From Pezizomycotina sp. ARF18 (lineage: Eukaryota; Ascomycota): a stretch of DNA of 64,000 nucleotides. Both the position numbers and the translations under genes were made by a program. Below the pieces are notes generated by a model. The model did no database searches and had not been told where the DNA came from. It was given only the letters and a program-made list of their open reading frames with translations. Below are positions 24,216-36,710 of the stretch, in pieces. The number at the start of each line of letters is the position of its first letter. Within the stretch, counting starts at the first letter, position 1. The DNA lies in the NCBI GenBank assembly GCA_002224055.1, contig AZLU01000044.1, forward strand, positions 42,940 to 106,939, in the 5' to 3' direction.

Positions 24216-25831
24216 ATGAGGATCCAGATTAGCACAGGTTCCAAGGTGGATAAATACCCAGGTAAAAGGGCTAGTCCAAATCACGGGGGAAACGCTTTTT
24301 GCCTGAACTAATCAAAAGCCTCATTCCTTTTTTTTTTTTTTTTTTTTTTAATAATAAAAAAATGCAGCGAAACAGCATGCCAGGAACGTCGCTAGGAGGC
24401 TGGGCGCTTCCGATGGCCTCATTTACTTGATCGGCCAGGAGACCGTCATGATCGAGGACTCCGATTTTGCAGCGGAGTTCAGGCAGCGGCGGTATTTTAC
24501 TACCTCACGGGCGTTAACCTGCCGGACTGCGCGATGACGTATTCGGTAGAGCACGACTGGCTGACGCTGTTCATCCCCGAAGTCAACTCCCGGACGCGCT
24601 CTGGTCGGGCACGCTGCCCTCGAAGGATGACATGCTACAGGAGTACGACGTCGACGCCGTGTTTTATACTTCATTGATACCCCGTCAGCTGGAGGTGTTT
24701 AAGGTAAGGTACCCATCGTCCACCGTGTACACCATACACGATCAGGCCGCGCCGTTTCCGAGAAGGGAGAGTTGAAATTCGACAACGAGAAGTTGCAACC
24801 GGCTATGGACGCATGCAGGCTTATCAAGGACGGGCACGAGATATCATTAATCCGGCGCGCGAACGATATATCGACGCACGCCCACACCGCCGTCTTCGCC
24901 GCCGCGAGGAAATTGAAGAACGAGCGCGAGCTGGCGGCCATGTTCGTCGGGCAGTGCATGGCCCACGGCGCGGACAAGCAGGCGTACCCTCCCATAACCC
25001 CCGCGGGCGAAAACTGCGCGCTGCTGCACTACATGCACAACAACCAACCATTAACCGGCAAACAGCTAATCCTCCTCGACGCCGGAGCGGAGTGGGAAAA
25101 CTACGCATCGGACGTTACAAGGACCTTTCCCATATCCGGCACGTTCACCCTCGAAGCTAGGAAAATATACACGCTCGTACTATCCATGCAGACGCAGTGC
25201 ATAAACAAAGTCAAAAAGGGAGTTTTAATGTCGGATTTGCAGCGTCTAGCGCACCAGATCGCCATATACGGCCTGCTGGATATTGGTATAATAAAGCCCG
25301 GAAAGCCTCCCGCGGACCTGATGAGGCTCGGTATCAGTAATTTTTTCTTTCCGCACGGGTTGGGTCACCACTTGGGCCTCGAGACGCACGATACCATGTA
25401 CCCAAGAAGCCGAACAAGAAGGGTCTCTCGACGCTGTCGCGGGACGACTTTGCTCACAATATCGCGGAGGAGCCGCTGCGGCCGGGTATGGTTATCACGG
25501 TGGAGCCGGGGATGTAAGTTTCAGCCTGCCCTTCTTTTATTTTTCTCTTAAATCTATCGTACTAATCGCATTGTATTATAGCTATTTCAACCGCGAGTAC
25601 ATCAAGATGAGCGCCGAAGCGAAGCCAGATGCGATGGCGTGTATCAACCAGGACGAGCTCGAGAAATACTGGGCCGTCGGCGGCGTCAGGATCGAAGACG
25701 ACATCCTCGTCACCGAAAACGGTAACGTCAACCTGACCACGGCGCCGAAGCTGATCCCAGATGTGGAAGCGGCTGTTAGAGGCGAAAACACGAAGTGTCC
25801 CTGCATGCTTCCTGCTTGCACGAATAAGTAA
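24216..25831 (+). CDS. pepP: Xaa-Pro aminopeptidase/prolidase, M24B
   Basis: A metallopeptidase cleaving next to proline, probably cytosolic since no signal is seen. The start ATG 24216 gives [15 protein letters not shown], and intron 24262-24367 joins it to [13 protein letters not shown], as in fungal PEPP proteins. The N-domain continues [39 protein letters not shown] and [18 protein letters not shown]. The catalytic domain shows the five metal ligands: both Asp in [20 protein letters not shown], His in [13 protein letters not shown], Glu in VITVEPGIYF (across intron 25514-25581) and Glu in [15 protein letters not shown]. The end is TAA 25829-25831 after an unusual Cys-containing tail ([11 protein letters not shown]). 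There are base losses near 24490, 24590 and 25400. Fungal naming varies between prolidase and Xaa-Pro aminopeptidase. Confidence 0.92.
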
Positions 25832-26720
25832 ACGAAACTTGAGCTCTTGCACACTTTTTTTTTTTTTTTTTCTACGCAAATGATTTGATGTCATTTTATT
25901 TTTCTTTGAAGTATAGATACCACAGTATATGTTACCTTTTTTCTCCCGCATAATGCGTAGCCTTTGATGATTATACGATGTAACCTTTTCTTTTTTTCCA
26001 GTTCTACATGACATTATTGAAAAGTGAGCATGCCCAAGCACCTAAACGATACACAGGAGCATAAATCGAATCACACGAAAGAATGTTAAGAAGGAAATTA
26101 GCGTTTGATTAGAATCTACCTTATGACTCGAATAGAATATATATACGTATACTTTCGATAGGACACCTATTCTTCAACGTACAAGGAATGCTTTCAATAA
26201 ACAAGATGTGCCAAAATGGGGAAAGGAAAGGGGGAACACATTTGAGAGACGCGCTGATGGAAAACGACAAATACTGCTGAGGAAAGAGAACAAACAGACG
26301 AAATAAATAAATAACTTGTGCATGTAACATCTGCACTAACACGATAATCTCAATTCATCGACAGAGACCGAAGTCTGATAATAAGTGTTTCTTTCTTCGA
26401 TAAAAATTCCATTTCAAAAAAACACCAATAAACCTGTATTCACCTGAGACGATAACCCCAAACGATGTGCTGGTTGGAAGAGGAAAACGCAATAATTCGG
26501 ATAATGATCTTTTGTATTTAGGGTGCTAAAAGAGAAAGAGAACAGGGGATAAAGGCGGCTAATATAATAGTAAGCGGAGTGAACGAGAAGTTCAAAATAG
26601 AGGATATCATTGGCTTTTAACTGATTGTCGCCTTGAGACTTATCGACACGGGACTGTTGGAACCTTGGCTTCAGAGACTAGCCCGTAGTAGCACCATACT
26701 AATTATGGGAGTCAGCGGCG
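25832..26720. other. Convergent intergenic region
   Basis: AT-rich 3' regions of the peptidase gene (+) and of the unrecognised gene behind PAN3 (-). No gene or structured element is supported. Confidence 0.5.
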
Positions 26721-27253
26721 TTAGACCGGTACCATCTCGAACGCGGCTTCGGCTCCGATAATTAGAACCTGATCCTTTTCTGGTGAACGCGCCGGGCTGA
26801 TCGAGCTTCCTAGGTTCCACGGCTGAGATTGCGGCCGGTTCGTCAACAGGTCTTTGTTGGTGTACGCTTTTAATCTATTGTAATACCTCCTCTTCCACTC
26901 GCGCGATCCATAGTCATCGGGACGCGCCGGTCGGTTTTCACGGGCCGGTCGGTGCGAATCCAATGACGGTAAGTTTAAATTCCATTGAGAAAGGTTATCT
27001 CGCGGATGCTGCTGCGGTGGATGCGGCAGCTGGTGCGAAAAAGGTTCTCCGATGCTAGTGGGTAGAGGCGTATATTCTGGTGCTGTAAACTCTGGAGCTG
27101 GTGGTGGAAAGTTGATGATGAAGTATGGACAGGCCCTGAGGAAAATTGTTGGTGATGAAAACCGGGCGGAGCGTGGAATTGTTGCACATAGTGAGGATTT
27201 GAGGGTGTGGAATATGGGATGACTGAGGAATGAATAACTGTGAGGAGGGCCAT
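26721..27253 (-). CDS. Unrecognised Pro/His/Gln-rich protein behind PAN3
   Basis: I do not recognise this protein. From an ATG at 27253 it reads MALLTVIHSSVIPYSTPS, YVQQFHAPPGFHHQQFSSGP and, after one base loss near 27105, PAPEFTAPEYTPLPTS, HQLPHPPQQHPRDNL, then a basic segment (RENRPARPDDYGSREWKRR, YYNRLKAYTNKDLL) and a C-terminus ending GAEAAFEMVPV. The single frame change is of the usual kind for this window. It begins only 90 nt after the PAN3 stop on the same strand, which is unusually tight. It could be a separate short gene, or part of a longer PAN3 transcript. Confidence 0.45.
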
Positions 27254-27342
27254 GAAATGGCCGAAGGTGGTTGTCTTGAGTAATTAGTATTAGGGAGGAG
27301 CGACGACGCTTCGACTTGAACAGGGTCCACTGAAGATTGACC

Positions 27343-30300
27343 CTATCTAGTCTTCAGGAGCTCCTGGAAGGAGGATTCGACGGCGCGTTTCAACTAGAAA
27401 ACAAAAATTTATTCAGAAATTGTAAGCATGTCGTCAAATCTGTCCCATGAACCGTGACTTTTTAGTATATTCGAGCATACCTCTTTGTACGTTACTATCA
27501 AACAATTCTGTTCGTCTCTGCTGACAAGCATTACTTTCTCGTCCGTTCCGGCATCCAGTTTATTCAGGCAAGATAAGACGTGACCGAGATCTACGACGGC
27601 ACCGCCATGCTCGTCCACCTGATGAAAAACATAATCCCTGAAAAGAAGCAGCAGGTACCGGTCTCCAGTTTCGCTCCATCCTCGATCGTGTTCAAACTCC
27701 GGTCGCTCGTTGATGAAGCCGAGTTTTGTGAGCAAGCGGACGATCCTTCCATTTTCTAGTTCTTTCGTGAGTTCCGACTCCAAGGAATCATTGTGGTGGA
27801 ACGAGGAGTCCAAGTTCTGCAACATTTGCATCGCCATGAGGCCCAGCAAGTCATCTATCGTCCGGGGTTTGCCATTTTGCGGGCCGTTGAAGAGATACAA
27901 GAGGACCAATTTAAAGTCCGCGGTATACGTCCTCGAGACATAATCCATTGATTTCTGAGGATTCGCCATAGCGTGTGGGTTGTTCGACGCAATCGTGAGA
28001 ATAACCCTGCCAAGAGCTAGATAATCTTCTTGTTGTAATTCAAGCATCGACCGTTGCGCATCAAACTGCAAAACATCAAAGATGGAACAGCAATTCAATC
28101 TATACGTGATTTCGATGTAAGGATGATCTTTGTTAGTTCAATACAACGGGCTGAGAGACCTGACGCGTGTATTGTTCTCATGGCGGATGTGAGCTGTATG
28201 AGATAGCTCCACAACACCTGTTCGGATACTACCTGCTGACCCATGCCGCGGTTTTGCGAGCGAGCGGTGGCGCCAAAATGAATATCTTGGAGGGTTTGTG
28301 AAAGCGGGTGGTAATCATAAACAAACACGATAGCTGGAAAACGGGAGACATTATCAGAATTGCAAAGAACCTAGTTTAATGAATAACAAGAACTCACAGC
28401 TGTCTCCAAACGCTCTCGTGGTAAATGCGTCATGAATAGTGACGATATTGGAGTTAAGAACCCTTTTCCAGTGCTCAACGATCCGGATAGCTTTTTCGTT
28501 TGTCAATCGGAACCCTGCAAGAGGTCAGTGTCAATGCAAACATATATCAAAGAACATGTTATTGATTTACCCTCTAGACGTCGTAAGATATAAGTGTTTC
28601 CATCCTTGCTGCTCATTGCTTTGTATACCCAACTAGTATATCCAAATGTGCTTTGATGGATTACAGGACCTTGCTTGGATTGATTCTTTGGAATGTGTAA
28701 ATCAAGTGGCACGAGGCTGTGATACACGTCCACGACCGGAAGGGTGGAAGCTAGTTCATAAATATAAGTACCAATACACCAAACTGTAGAAGAGGTTCTG
28801 AGAACTCACATGGAAGAGTCTGGAGCGTAGCTTCGCATTTCTTCGTAAGCTCTTCTCTTAAGGTATCGCTGAGGAAAAAGTCGTGAGCGATTCTTTGATA
28901 AGGATTAAGATTCTGCTTATGCGGTCCAAGCGGCGCATAGAGGTGGTATTGAAGCTAAAAGAACAAGCGTCAGTTGGAGTAAAACTGGTAATAATCAAGA
29001 GAGACAAGAAAGCGATTTCCAGAGCCTATAGAGTAGCTACTTACTGGCTGGGCGTATGCTTGCTGTTGTTGATAGTACAGATCTCCAGTTGCTTGATGAG
29101 CGTATGGGTTTATATGTGCCGGCTGTAATGGGGTGGTGAAATCGTATCCCGTAGCTGCGCCGGTCTTTTTCTTGACAGTCAGTAGAAACAACTAGATGCG
29201 ATAGGCCATCGAAGCTTACCGAATCAAGATGCATATCACTAAAGGGTGCCGTTAGAGGGCCGTAAGCTGGCGCCTCTTGTTGTAGATAGCTAAGTGACTC
29301 GTTAGCAATGCTCCGTAGGATCCTTCAAGCGTAAGTATATAAAGGACCAATTTTTACCCTTGCCCAAGCATTGATTGGTCCATGAGGTTTATTTGGGGGA
29401 GTGGTGTCGTGCTAATTGGAGGTGTTGCGGTGCCTGCTGGTGCTTTAATTCAATTCGATTAGTTAGGAAAAGAATTATTCATGCAATAATTTTCTTGATG
29501 TAATTTCTTTGTTTGAGGAAAATTGTAATAAATGACAAAATCACAAAGCTACTGCTCTTACCTATAGCACTCATACGCGGCGTGAAAACTGCAGCATCGG
29601 CGGCTTTGGCGCTTAATTTTGTCGGAGGGGAAGAAAGTGTAGCTATTGAGAAGGAGGGTGATGCCCCAGGTGTGAAAGTAGCGGACTCTACGTTCAGCTT
29701 TTTCTTTGCACTGATTTTTCCCAAGCAACCAAAAAAAAAAAAAAAAAAAAAAAGCAAGGTTAGGAAGAACCGAATAGAATATTGTAATAAAGATAGCACC
29801 AAGAGGTGAATTGCAGAGGGAGTGTGTATTTACGAGTCAGTTGTAGAGGAACTAGGGCTTTGAAGTCCCTTTGGTTGGGCATCGTGGCTAAAGATGCACC
29901 CTGCGTTTATTCGGAGAAAAATATTATAAGTATCTTGATTTAACAACAACCAATTATAATTTTGTAGCTCTCTGGTCAATGAGAGGCACGAGATTTTGCG
30001 AAGAGTATTGGTCAATTCTTGGTAAGGAGAATAGCATTTGGTTCGCTCTCGAAGACCAAAAATCTCAATAGTTCGTTGTGAAATTACTGGAATAAAGCGG
30101 GTCTTCCAACCTTTATCTTGGTACCGGCAAAAGCCATAAATGACGATATTCCTACATTGCGTTTGGCTCGAAATATCTGCACGGTGACAAAAATCGTGTT
30201 AGCACCAGGAGCACCAAACATTTGCAGAGAAGCCCCTGAGATTAGCAGAGGCGTGAGACAAAGTTTTAAGAGGCTTGTTGGGTCAAGATACGCTAAATAA

Positions 30301-30371
30301 TCCAATCGATAACTTATTTGCTGAACAAAACTAGGAGTGACGGTACCTTTACTCTTGTTCCGAGGGCTCAT
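27343..30371 (-). CDS. PAN3: PAN3, regulatory subunit of the PAN2-PAN3 deadenylase
   Basis: PAN3 tethers the PAN2 nuclease to poly(A)-binding protein and starts mRNA deadenylation in the cytoplasm. Start ATG 30371 gives MSPRNKSK, then an intron to ISSQTQ. The CCCH zinc finger spans two exons: CRNIVIYGFCRYQDKG near 30160-30115 and CIFSHDAQPKG near 29905. After low-complexity exons (PAM2-like region near 29700-29100) the pseudokinase domain reads FQYHLYAPLGPHKQNLNPYQ, FGYTSWVYKAMSSKDGNTYI, VFVYDYHPLSQTLQDIHFG and LIQLTSAMRTIHASGLSARC. The C-terminal knob is one long open stretch at 28098-27409 (MAMQMLQNLDSSFHHND, ERPEFEHDRGWSETGDRYLL). Intron 27394-27480 joins VTYKE to LKRAVESSFQELLKTR and TAG at 27343. 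A second possible start lies at ATG 30487, one base loss upstream (MSATSRGNGQAVNG). Confidence 0.92.
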
Positions 30372-30487
30372 AGTCGAGGAGGCATTCCATTCGTCCTAGG
30401 CCCGGGAGGCGGCGTCTTCACGCCCCCGGAGCTGCCAGGACGAGAGCCGTTGACCGCCTGGCCATTCCCGCGCGACGTTGCTGACAT

Positions 30488-31723
30488 GGCTGGGCTGGGA
30501 AAAGGATGGTCCCACGCTCTTGTAGCCTCGTATTTGCTCTGCGTAAATGCGAACCGGTGCCGGGATCCTGCAGCTCGGAGGGACAGTCCTGGGAAGGTCT
30601 CTTTCCGCCGAGAGGATACGTCAAGCTCTAGATAAACTTAATAAACTCTTCCAGATGCTTTCCCAATACCCTCATTTCTTTTTTTTTTCTTCCGCGGATC
30701 CTGCACCGGCCGTCGACCTGTTTTCGCTTTTGGAGAGGGGAGTATGTACACCCGGCTTGTTTGGGGTACCCTCAACGAGATTTCCCTTCCTCAAAAATGT
30801 CGCTTCCTTGGGCAAGAGTATGTCCCCGTCCGACGGCGTCTAGGCATGTATTTGGGTTGCTGTGATAAGCGTTCCGGTCTTGTCAGGCTAGCTACTGACC
30901 ATTCGAAACCCGAGAAGTATTGGTGAGGGAGCTGAATGGGGATGAAGATGAACCCGATGCGTATTCCTGTTCCTGTTCTGTTGGATTTATAAGTAACAAA
31001 GTATACGTTTTTTTTTTTCTGTTCTTTTTTGGTTAAAGGGCGGTTAGGTTTCTTGAAAGTACATTCAACATGTCAATGAGGCGCTTTTGGGGTAAAGAAA
31101 TAGGATGGGATGGATGAAAGAGGTATAACCTGTGTAAACCTGCAACGAGTTACCCCCATGTAATAATCTCTAACGAATTGCCACAATTCCGTTACCGAAG
31201 TAACACCTGTAGTTTTAAATAGATCACGTGTTAGTCTAAGCCTAAATTGGACATACACTAACCGCTTTTGGTTATTCTAGGTATTTAGCGTGTGGCAAAT
31301 CGGGGGTACATCGTACTTTACCGAGGTAAAAAATGACACCGACACCTCGAAAAACAGCAAAAAAAATTGCAAAATCTAACAATTCCTCATACAAAACAAA
31401 AATTACAATTAAAAATATTTTGAACCTCAATACCTCGAAACAAACCACGCTAAATACCCTGCTCACACCTACACGCGCTCACCTTCAACAGCTTCAAAGC
31501 TTTTATCTCATCCTTGATATTATTTATCTTCACAGGCACTTCTAATACAAATTATACAAAAATATTATACACGAGTAGCTTTTCAAATCTTTAATTCTGT
31601 ATATATTTACCTAAATCCTTTGTTACTCGAATACCTTTTATTAAAGCTCCTACCGTTTTTATTGTCTTCCCTCTAAAACATTATAGATGCTATTATGACA
31701 GCGAGCGAGGAAGCTCTGAACCC
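30488..31723. other. Divergent region between PAN3 and APC4
   Basis: The PAN3 side is GC-richer up to about 30960, the APC4 side very AT-rich. Short open frames such as 30547-30843 show no recognisable protein. No RNA gene is seen. Confidence 0.5.
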
Positions 31724-34465
31724 ATGGACGCAACGAAAGAATACGACGAGTCGGTAGTTCCAGGCTTCCCGATCATCTTGGAAAAGGAATTCCCTAACGC
31801 CATACGGCGCCGGCTCATACTGTGGTGTCCACGATGGACCTCGTCGCCGTTGGAGCGGTGACGAATAGCGTCAGCCTGTACCGGATTAATGGTCAACGCG
31901 TTTGGACTATCCCGAAACCCTCTGGGCAGCATGCAAACTCAAAGCTATCGAAGTTTAGCTGGAGGCCGGATGGTAGGTGCGGAGATCCTGCTATATATAA
32001 AATCTGAAAGCTATGGAAGGGACAATTCAACTTATTCCTATTACGCATGTTCTTTTTTTCTAGGGAAGATGCTCGCGGTCGGTTACTCTGACGGAACGAC
32101 TAGGATATTCGACGTGAACAACGCGAAGCTGGTGCACACGCTGAAATCGGAAGACAAAGACTTTTCGAACATTGTCTCTATAGACTGGGTGGACAGCGGC
32201 GTATTCCCTTCGGCTAATTCTAATAAAAGCGCGGGCGCTGCCGCTGTTTCATCCGTTTTAGAGAGGGAAGGTGGTGCACTCGGAATAGAGCTTGACGGTG
32301 GGCTGGAAGCTCAGCGCGAGCTGGACACGATGTTTGAGGTTGACATTACGCAGCTCATGCCTAAACTCAGCGTGCTACCGGCAAGTGGGACGTCGGAAGC
32401 GGTTTTCACCTCGAAGACTTCACTGGATGCGCTGATCAACTCTACGAAAATTGGGAAGGGATACCTTGGACGTCTTGCTCATTGCCGATCGCAATGGCAA
32501 ACTGCTGCTAATATATACGACTCATTTGTCGTTGGACGGTGGATATTTCTACGCTGGCGACCAATTCCACTCTCAAGGGCAAGGTTGATAACACTATCAG
32601 GTTTATTTTAATCTTTCCCATCGAAGCTAATATTTCTTTAGATTGTTCACCAAACGTCTACGAGAAATCTACTTACTCACATCTTCCTCTACGACCTCGT
32701 CGACGACTCTGCGGTTAATGGCCGCAGCGCCGCGGCCTTCCCCTTAGACCTCCTCTTCCTCAATAGCTACGGCCCTTACCTGAGTAGGCTTGCCTATGTC
32801 TCGACAAAGATCAAGAACCTCATGCGTTACCTGAGGGAGACGATATCCGCAATGCAGCACGAGTTTAAGACGATGGAAGATTTGTGGGCAAGTTCATGCG
32901 CTCGCTGAAGGAAATGGTGCCTGTCGAGTCTGGTGGATCCGTCGAGACGGAGATGTTTCAACTGCTGGTAACGGCCTGGCTAGCGAGCAGCTTAAGGAGT
33001 GGATGGGGACATTCTGATGGAGAGGGGCCAGAAGCGGTGGGAAAGGACGGCGGGGAATTGCTACGAGATATGCCGGAGGCTTGTTCATGAGCATATCTTG
33101 CCGACCTGCGACCGGCTGGTGGTGCTTCTAAGCAGGCTGAGGGCTTAGCTCGCTGGAAGGAGAAGGAGTCACCGCTCGGGCTCGAAACCAACGACTTTAC
33201 CAAGCTGCTGGATATTGTTTCGGCACTGAGCGCGCACGCCCATGAATTCTTGGCAAGGTTGGGAAATGAGGTTCAGCTGTACAACGCGTTCAACGCCTGG
33301 TTGAGAAAAGTTGTAGAGGAAGCGTGCGCTAACAGCGACGACCCTCCCCCCGGCGATGACCTTGTTTTCGACTCTTTCAGGATTATGGAGTTCCTCAAGG
33401 GTCCGTTGGAGGAAAGTACCCTGTCACCGTTTTTCAAAGCATTGGACGACTGGACGTGGCACGAAGGCGAGAGCGTCTACGCTCTCTACAGCAGCAGTGT
33501 TTATGATGACAAACTTGAGACCGACGGCCTCTCTGACGATTTCCACAAGAGCTTCTCAATACATGGAAACACCAGCGGCCACAAGCGTGAAAGCTCTACC
33601 GGGAGCATAAAAATGACGAGGCAAGCCTTGAAGCCCGAACAGCTCCCGGGACTGATGCAGCTCGCAACCCACCTATTCGAGGTTACGGACCAGGTGTTTG
33701 AGCGGCCGGCGCAGTCAATGAGGAAGCAGCTCCGTCTAAGCGAAGGCATCCTCATCACGAGAGGCTCTTGGACGAAATCCGACATGAGAATTGTCGAGGA
33801 GAACGGCAAGACGTACGTTTATATTGCGATGGCGTTAGAAACGAAAGGGAAAGACAAATCTTTAGCCTCGATGGTCATGATACGGATAGAATTGGAGCAG
33901 AACGGCGGGATGAGCAGGCTTTTCAACGTCAGCTGTACAAGCATCGCCATACACCCAATGGCGAAAGTGTCCGTCATAAGCATGCAGCTCGTGGATGATA
34001 AGGACATTATCGTTCTCGTGACTGACGAAGGTAAAGAACATTATTAATCTCAGGCTCTTTTGTTTAGATACACAGTAGCTAACACGTCTTATGTTTTTCT
34101 TAGATGGTACGATGGAAATGCGCTCATTCAACTACACTTCGAAGGTCCTCTCGTACGTCGACTTCACCGAGACCAACTGCAACCCCTCCTCCCCCGACGC
34201 TGTTTCCGTCTTCGAGTTTGCGTCGAAGCTGCCCGTGCAGAACCCGAAGGTGCTCAAGCTTATGCAGTTTGACGAAGCTGGGTTCACGCCGACAGGTTTG
34301 GAGGTTAACGGGAAGGAAGGGCGGAGGGTCGGTTTCTTACTGGACCAGGAGAAAACAAAGTGGAAGGTGTTCGACTTGGATGCCGTCGAGGAGGAGGAAG
34401 AGGAGGTGGAAGAAGGTGATGAAGAGAATATGAGAGAGGACGTCGATATGAGCTTCGACGGATAG
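31724..34465 (+). CDS. APC4: Anaphase-promoting complex subunit 4
   Basis: A scaffold subunit of the APC/C ubiquitin ligase that drives mitotic exit. Start ATG 31724 (MDATKEYDESVVPGFP). The N-terminal WD40-like domain reads LILWCPTMDLVAVGAV, LYRINGQRVWTIPKPSG, FSWRPDGKMLAVGYSDGTTR and IFDVNNAKLVHTLKSEDKD. The helical APC4 domain follows (RLAYVSTKIKNLMRYL, LQLYNAFNAWLRKVVEEACA-like segment at 33270-33330, FRIMEFLKGPLEESTLSPFF). The C-terminal beta part is broken by intron 34031-34103 and reads DGTMEMRSFNYTSKVLSYVD, ending in an acidic tail and TAG 34463-34465. Other introns are 31973-32063 and a very short one, 32601-32641 (41 nt). There are several base losses between 32440 and 33130. It is divergent from PAN3. 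Confidence 0.88.
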
Positions 34466-36710
34466 TAGCAATAGCTTTCAGTGATTGGTATTGAAGCAAG
34501 CTAGACCTCGCCTAAAAAAAAAAGAAATAAAAAAAAGAAATATAAATGAACGAATGAAGGAAAGAGAAATGGAAAAAAAAGGAAGCAAATATCTGCAGCT
34601 CTCGGACCTGAACGGCCCGAGGACCTCGCAAATCTGTAAAGTACCTAATACCATGACGTTTTTTATTTTCTCTATTCAAAGCGTCACGAGGGCACCAATT
34701 CAACGGAATGTATGCGCATGCATACGCATCTACCTGTACGAATGTGTATATATAGAGCGAGCAAAAGAAAAAAGAGAAGAAAAAAGAAAAGAAATGAGAA
34801 ACAACCAGCTAAATGGTCCAATTAGTTCCCACGATAATATACCGTTCACTTTTTCGAATACTCAAAGTTAGGGAAGCTAAGCTTCATGTATACAAGAGAA
34901 CTGTATAGTCAGTCTCGGGCCCTACGACTTCGTAGGGTCGGAGACTGCTGTATAGTATGGGAATAGCTATAATATCCCGAGCCTCCTATCGCCGCATGCG
35001 ACGTGTTTTCCCTACTAGTTGGTAAAAGAGCTGCGCGGTCGCCTAGCTGCAGCCCTGCAAGACTTTGAATCTGGATTCTTCCCAACAATACCATTGTGGA
35101 GCTGCACCCAGCCAATTGACACGTGAAAATTAGAAATTCAGCGCAAACAATAATAGATGATGAGCAAACAATAGAGTAGTATACTTATGACGATGAGCTG
35201 TGAAAAAAGTAGAGATAAAATGAATTAATTAAATTGGATCCATGGAAAAAGGGATAATAAACAAATAATATTTTCTCTTCGTCTTCTTCTTCTCATCCAT
35301 CGTCATCAAAACAAAACATTTCACCATCTCTTTTGTATCACCAACTTTTTTGCGAAAACGATTAAGATCACAAGAGCTTCTCCCCTTATCTTATATCTTT
35401 GGAGCTCCTGGAGCTCTCCAGCAAGGGTCAAGCTTCTTTGCGCAAACCGTCTCGTTAGTCTAAAAAAGAATAAAATAAAATCTCCCACACTTCGTTAATT
35501 TTTCTCTTAGAGTCACCCGGCCAAGAACGGGAAGAATAATTATAAGAGGAGCCGCCAAAAGAGGCTGCCACGCCCATCTTGGTCCAGCATCTTAAGTCGC
35601 GACTCATCCAAGGCACGACGGAGTATCGAGCAATATCAGCAGCATCGTGAGAATCCATTACAGTTCCCGTCTCTCATTCTGTTTTGAAGGAGTAGAGGAA
35701 TTATTGACAGCTTTTAAAACAAGAAAGCTACAAGTTCTAAAGGTGAGTCCAGATATCCACGATACTACGAACTGTATTCGTTTCGTAGTCGTGCCTTCCT
35801 TTGCTTTATATTTGATGTTTCTGTGGCCTTTGTTTCCCCTGAAAGCGCCGTTACCTTCCCTCTCCCTCGTTCTTCCATTCTTTTTCTTCTCCATTCTCTT
35901 TGAAGACGCGCCTTGCGATTCCAGTACTTGTATGTGCTAGCGGTAGCAGTTACGTCAGTGAGAAGGAGCTTCTTGTAGAATCCATCTCTTTATTCTCCTC
36001 ATCGCAGCGCTTTTTTTTAGCATCCTTCGTTGCTCCTCAAGGCCAATACCGCCAGTCTCCCTCCCAAAAAAAAAAAGAGAGAGAGAGGGACCGAACTGAC
36101 CGAAAACAAACAGGCAAAAACACAACAATAATATTCATTCAGCAAGCTATTTCAGATAGAAAGGTACTACGTATACGGATATATATATTCAAGGTGCAAT
36201 AGAGTAAGAGATATAGCTACTATTGAAACCCCCTCCTGCTATTTACTGCGTCCGTATTATTTATTCACTTATTCTACTACTCTGTGTCGTCTGCTGCTTC
36301 CAACCTAACCTTGACTCTTTTTTTTTTTTTTTCCTGCTCATTATTAGGCCTCTTCCTTCCTCCTCTCTCTCTCTTAAAATTTCCCGCTAGTTAAATTCTT
36401 CTTTTTAATTTCTCTCATCCACCAACCTTACTAGCAACCACTCACTCACTCATTTTACTACCAAACCCACCGCCCGCCGCCCACAACAAGAAAAAAAAAT
36501 TTTAGCTTTTTTTTCCTTTCCCTCTCTTTTCCCTCCCCTCCTCTTCTCTTCCTCCACTGTCGTCCTCGAAACTTCCAACCACCCAACACCATATAAATAT
36601 AATAAACAACACATACACACCCATACATCACAGCCTGTGAAAAGTATACATATTTCATTATAATATTATCATCAAATCCGTATATTTACACTCATTTCTC
36701 TTTTGCAATA
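34466..36710. other. Long intergenic region upstream of KAP95
   Basis: Holds the hairpin at 34904-34954. GC-richer islands at about 34900-35115 and 35400-35660 contain short minus-strand frames (one with SVVPWMSRDLRCWTKMGVAA at about 35620-35560) that I cannot assign. From about 36340 the plus strand is C/T-rich and is probably the KAP95 promoter and leader. Confidence 0.5.
34904..34954. ncRNA. Strong imperfect hairpin, possible structured RNA
   Basis: Arms 34910-34926 and 34931-34947 pair at 16 of 17 positions (one G-T wobble, one mismatch) around a 4-base loop. After a small internal loop, TATA at 34904-34907 pairs with TATA at 34951-34954. It lies about 440 nt after the APC4 stop, so it could be in a long 3' UTR or a separate transcript. 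Function is unknown. Confidence 0.4.

Noticed and set aside
30547-30926. Plus-strand frames between PAN3 and APC4
   Set aside because: The GC-richer part overlaps the PAN3 5' region on the other strand. No continuous protein-like text or start context was found.
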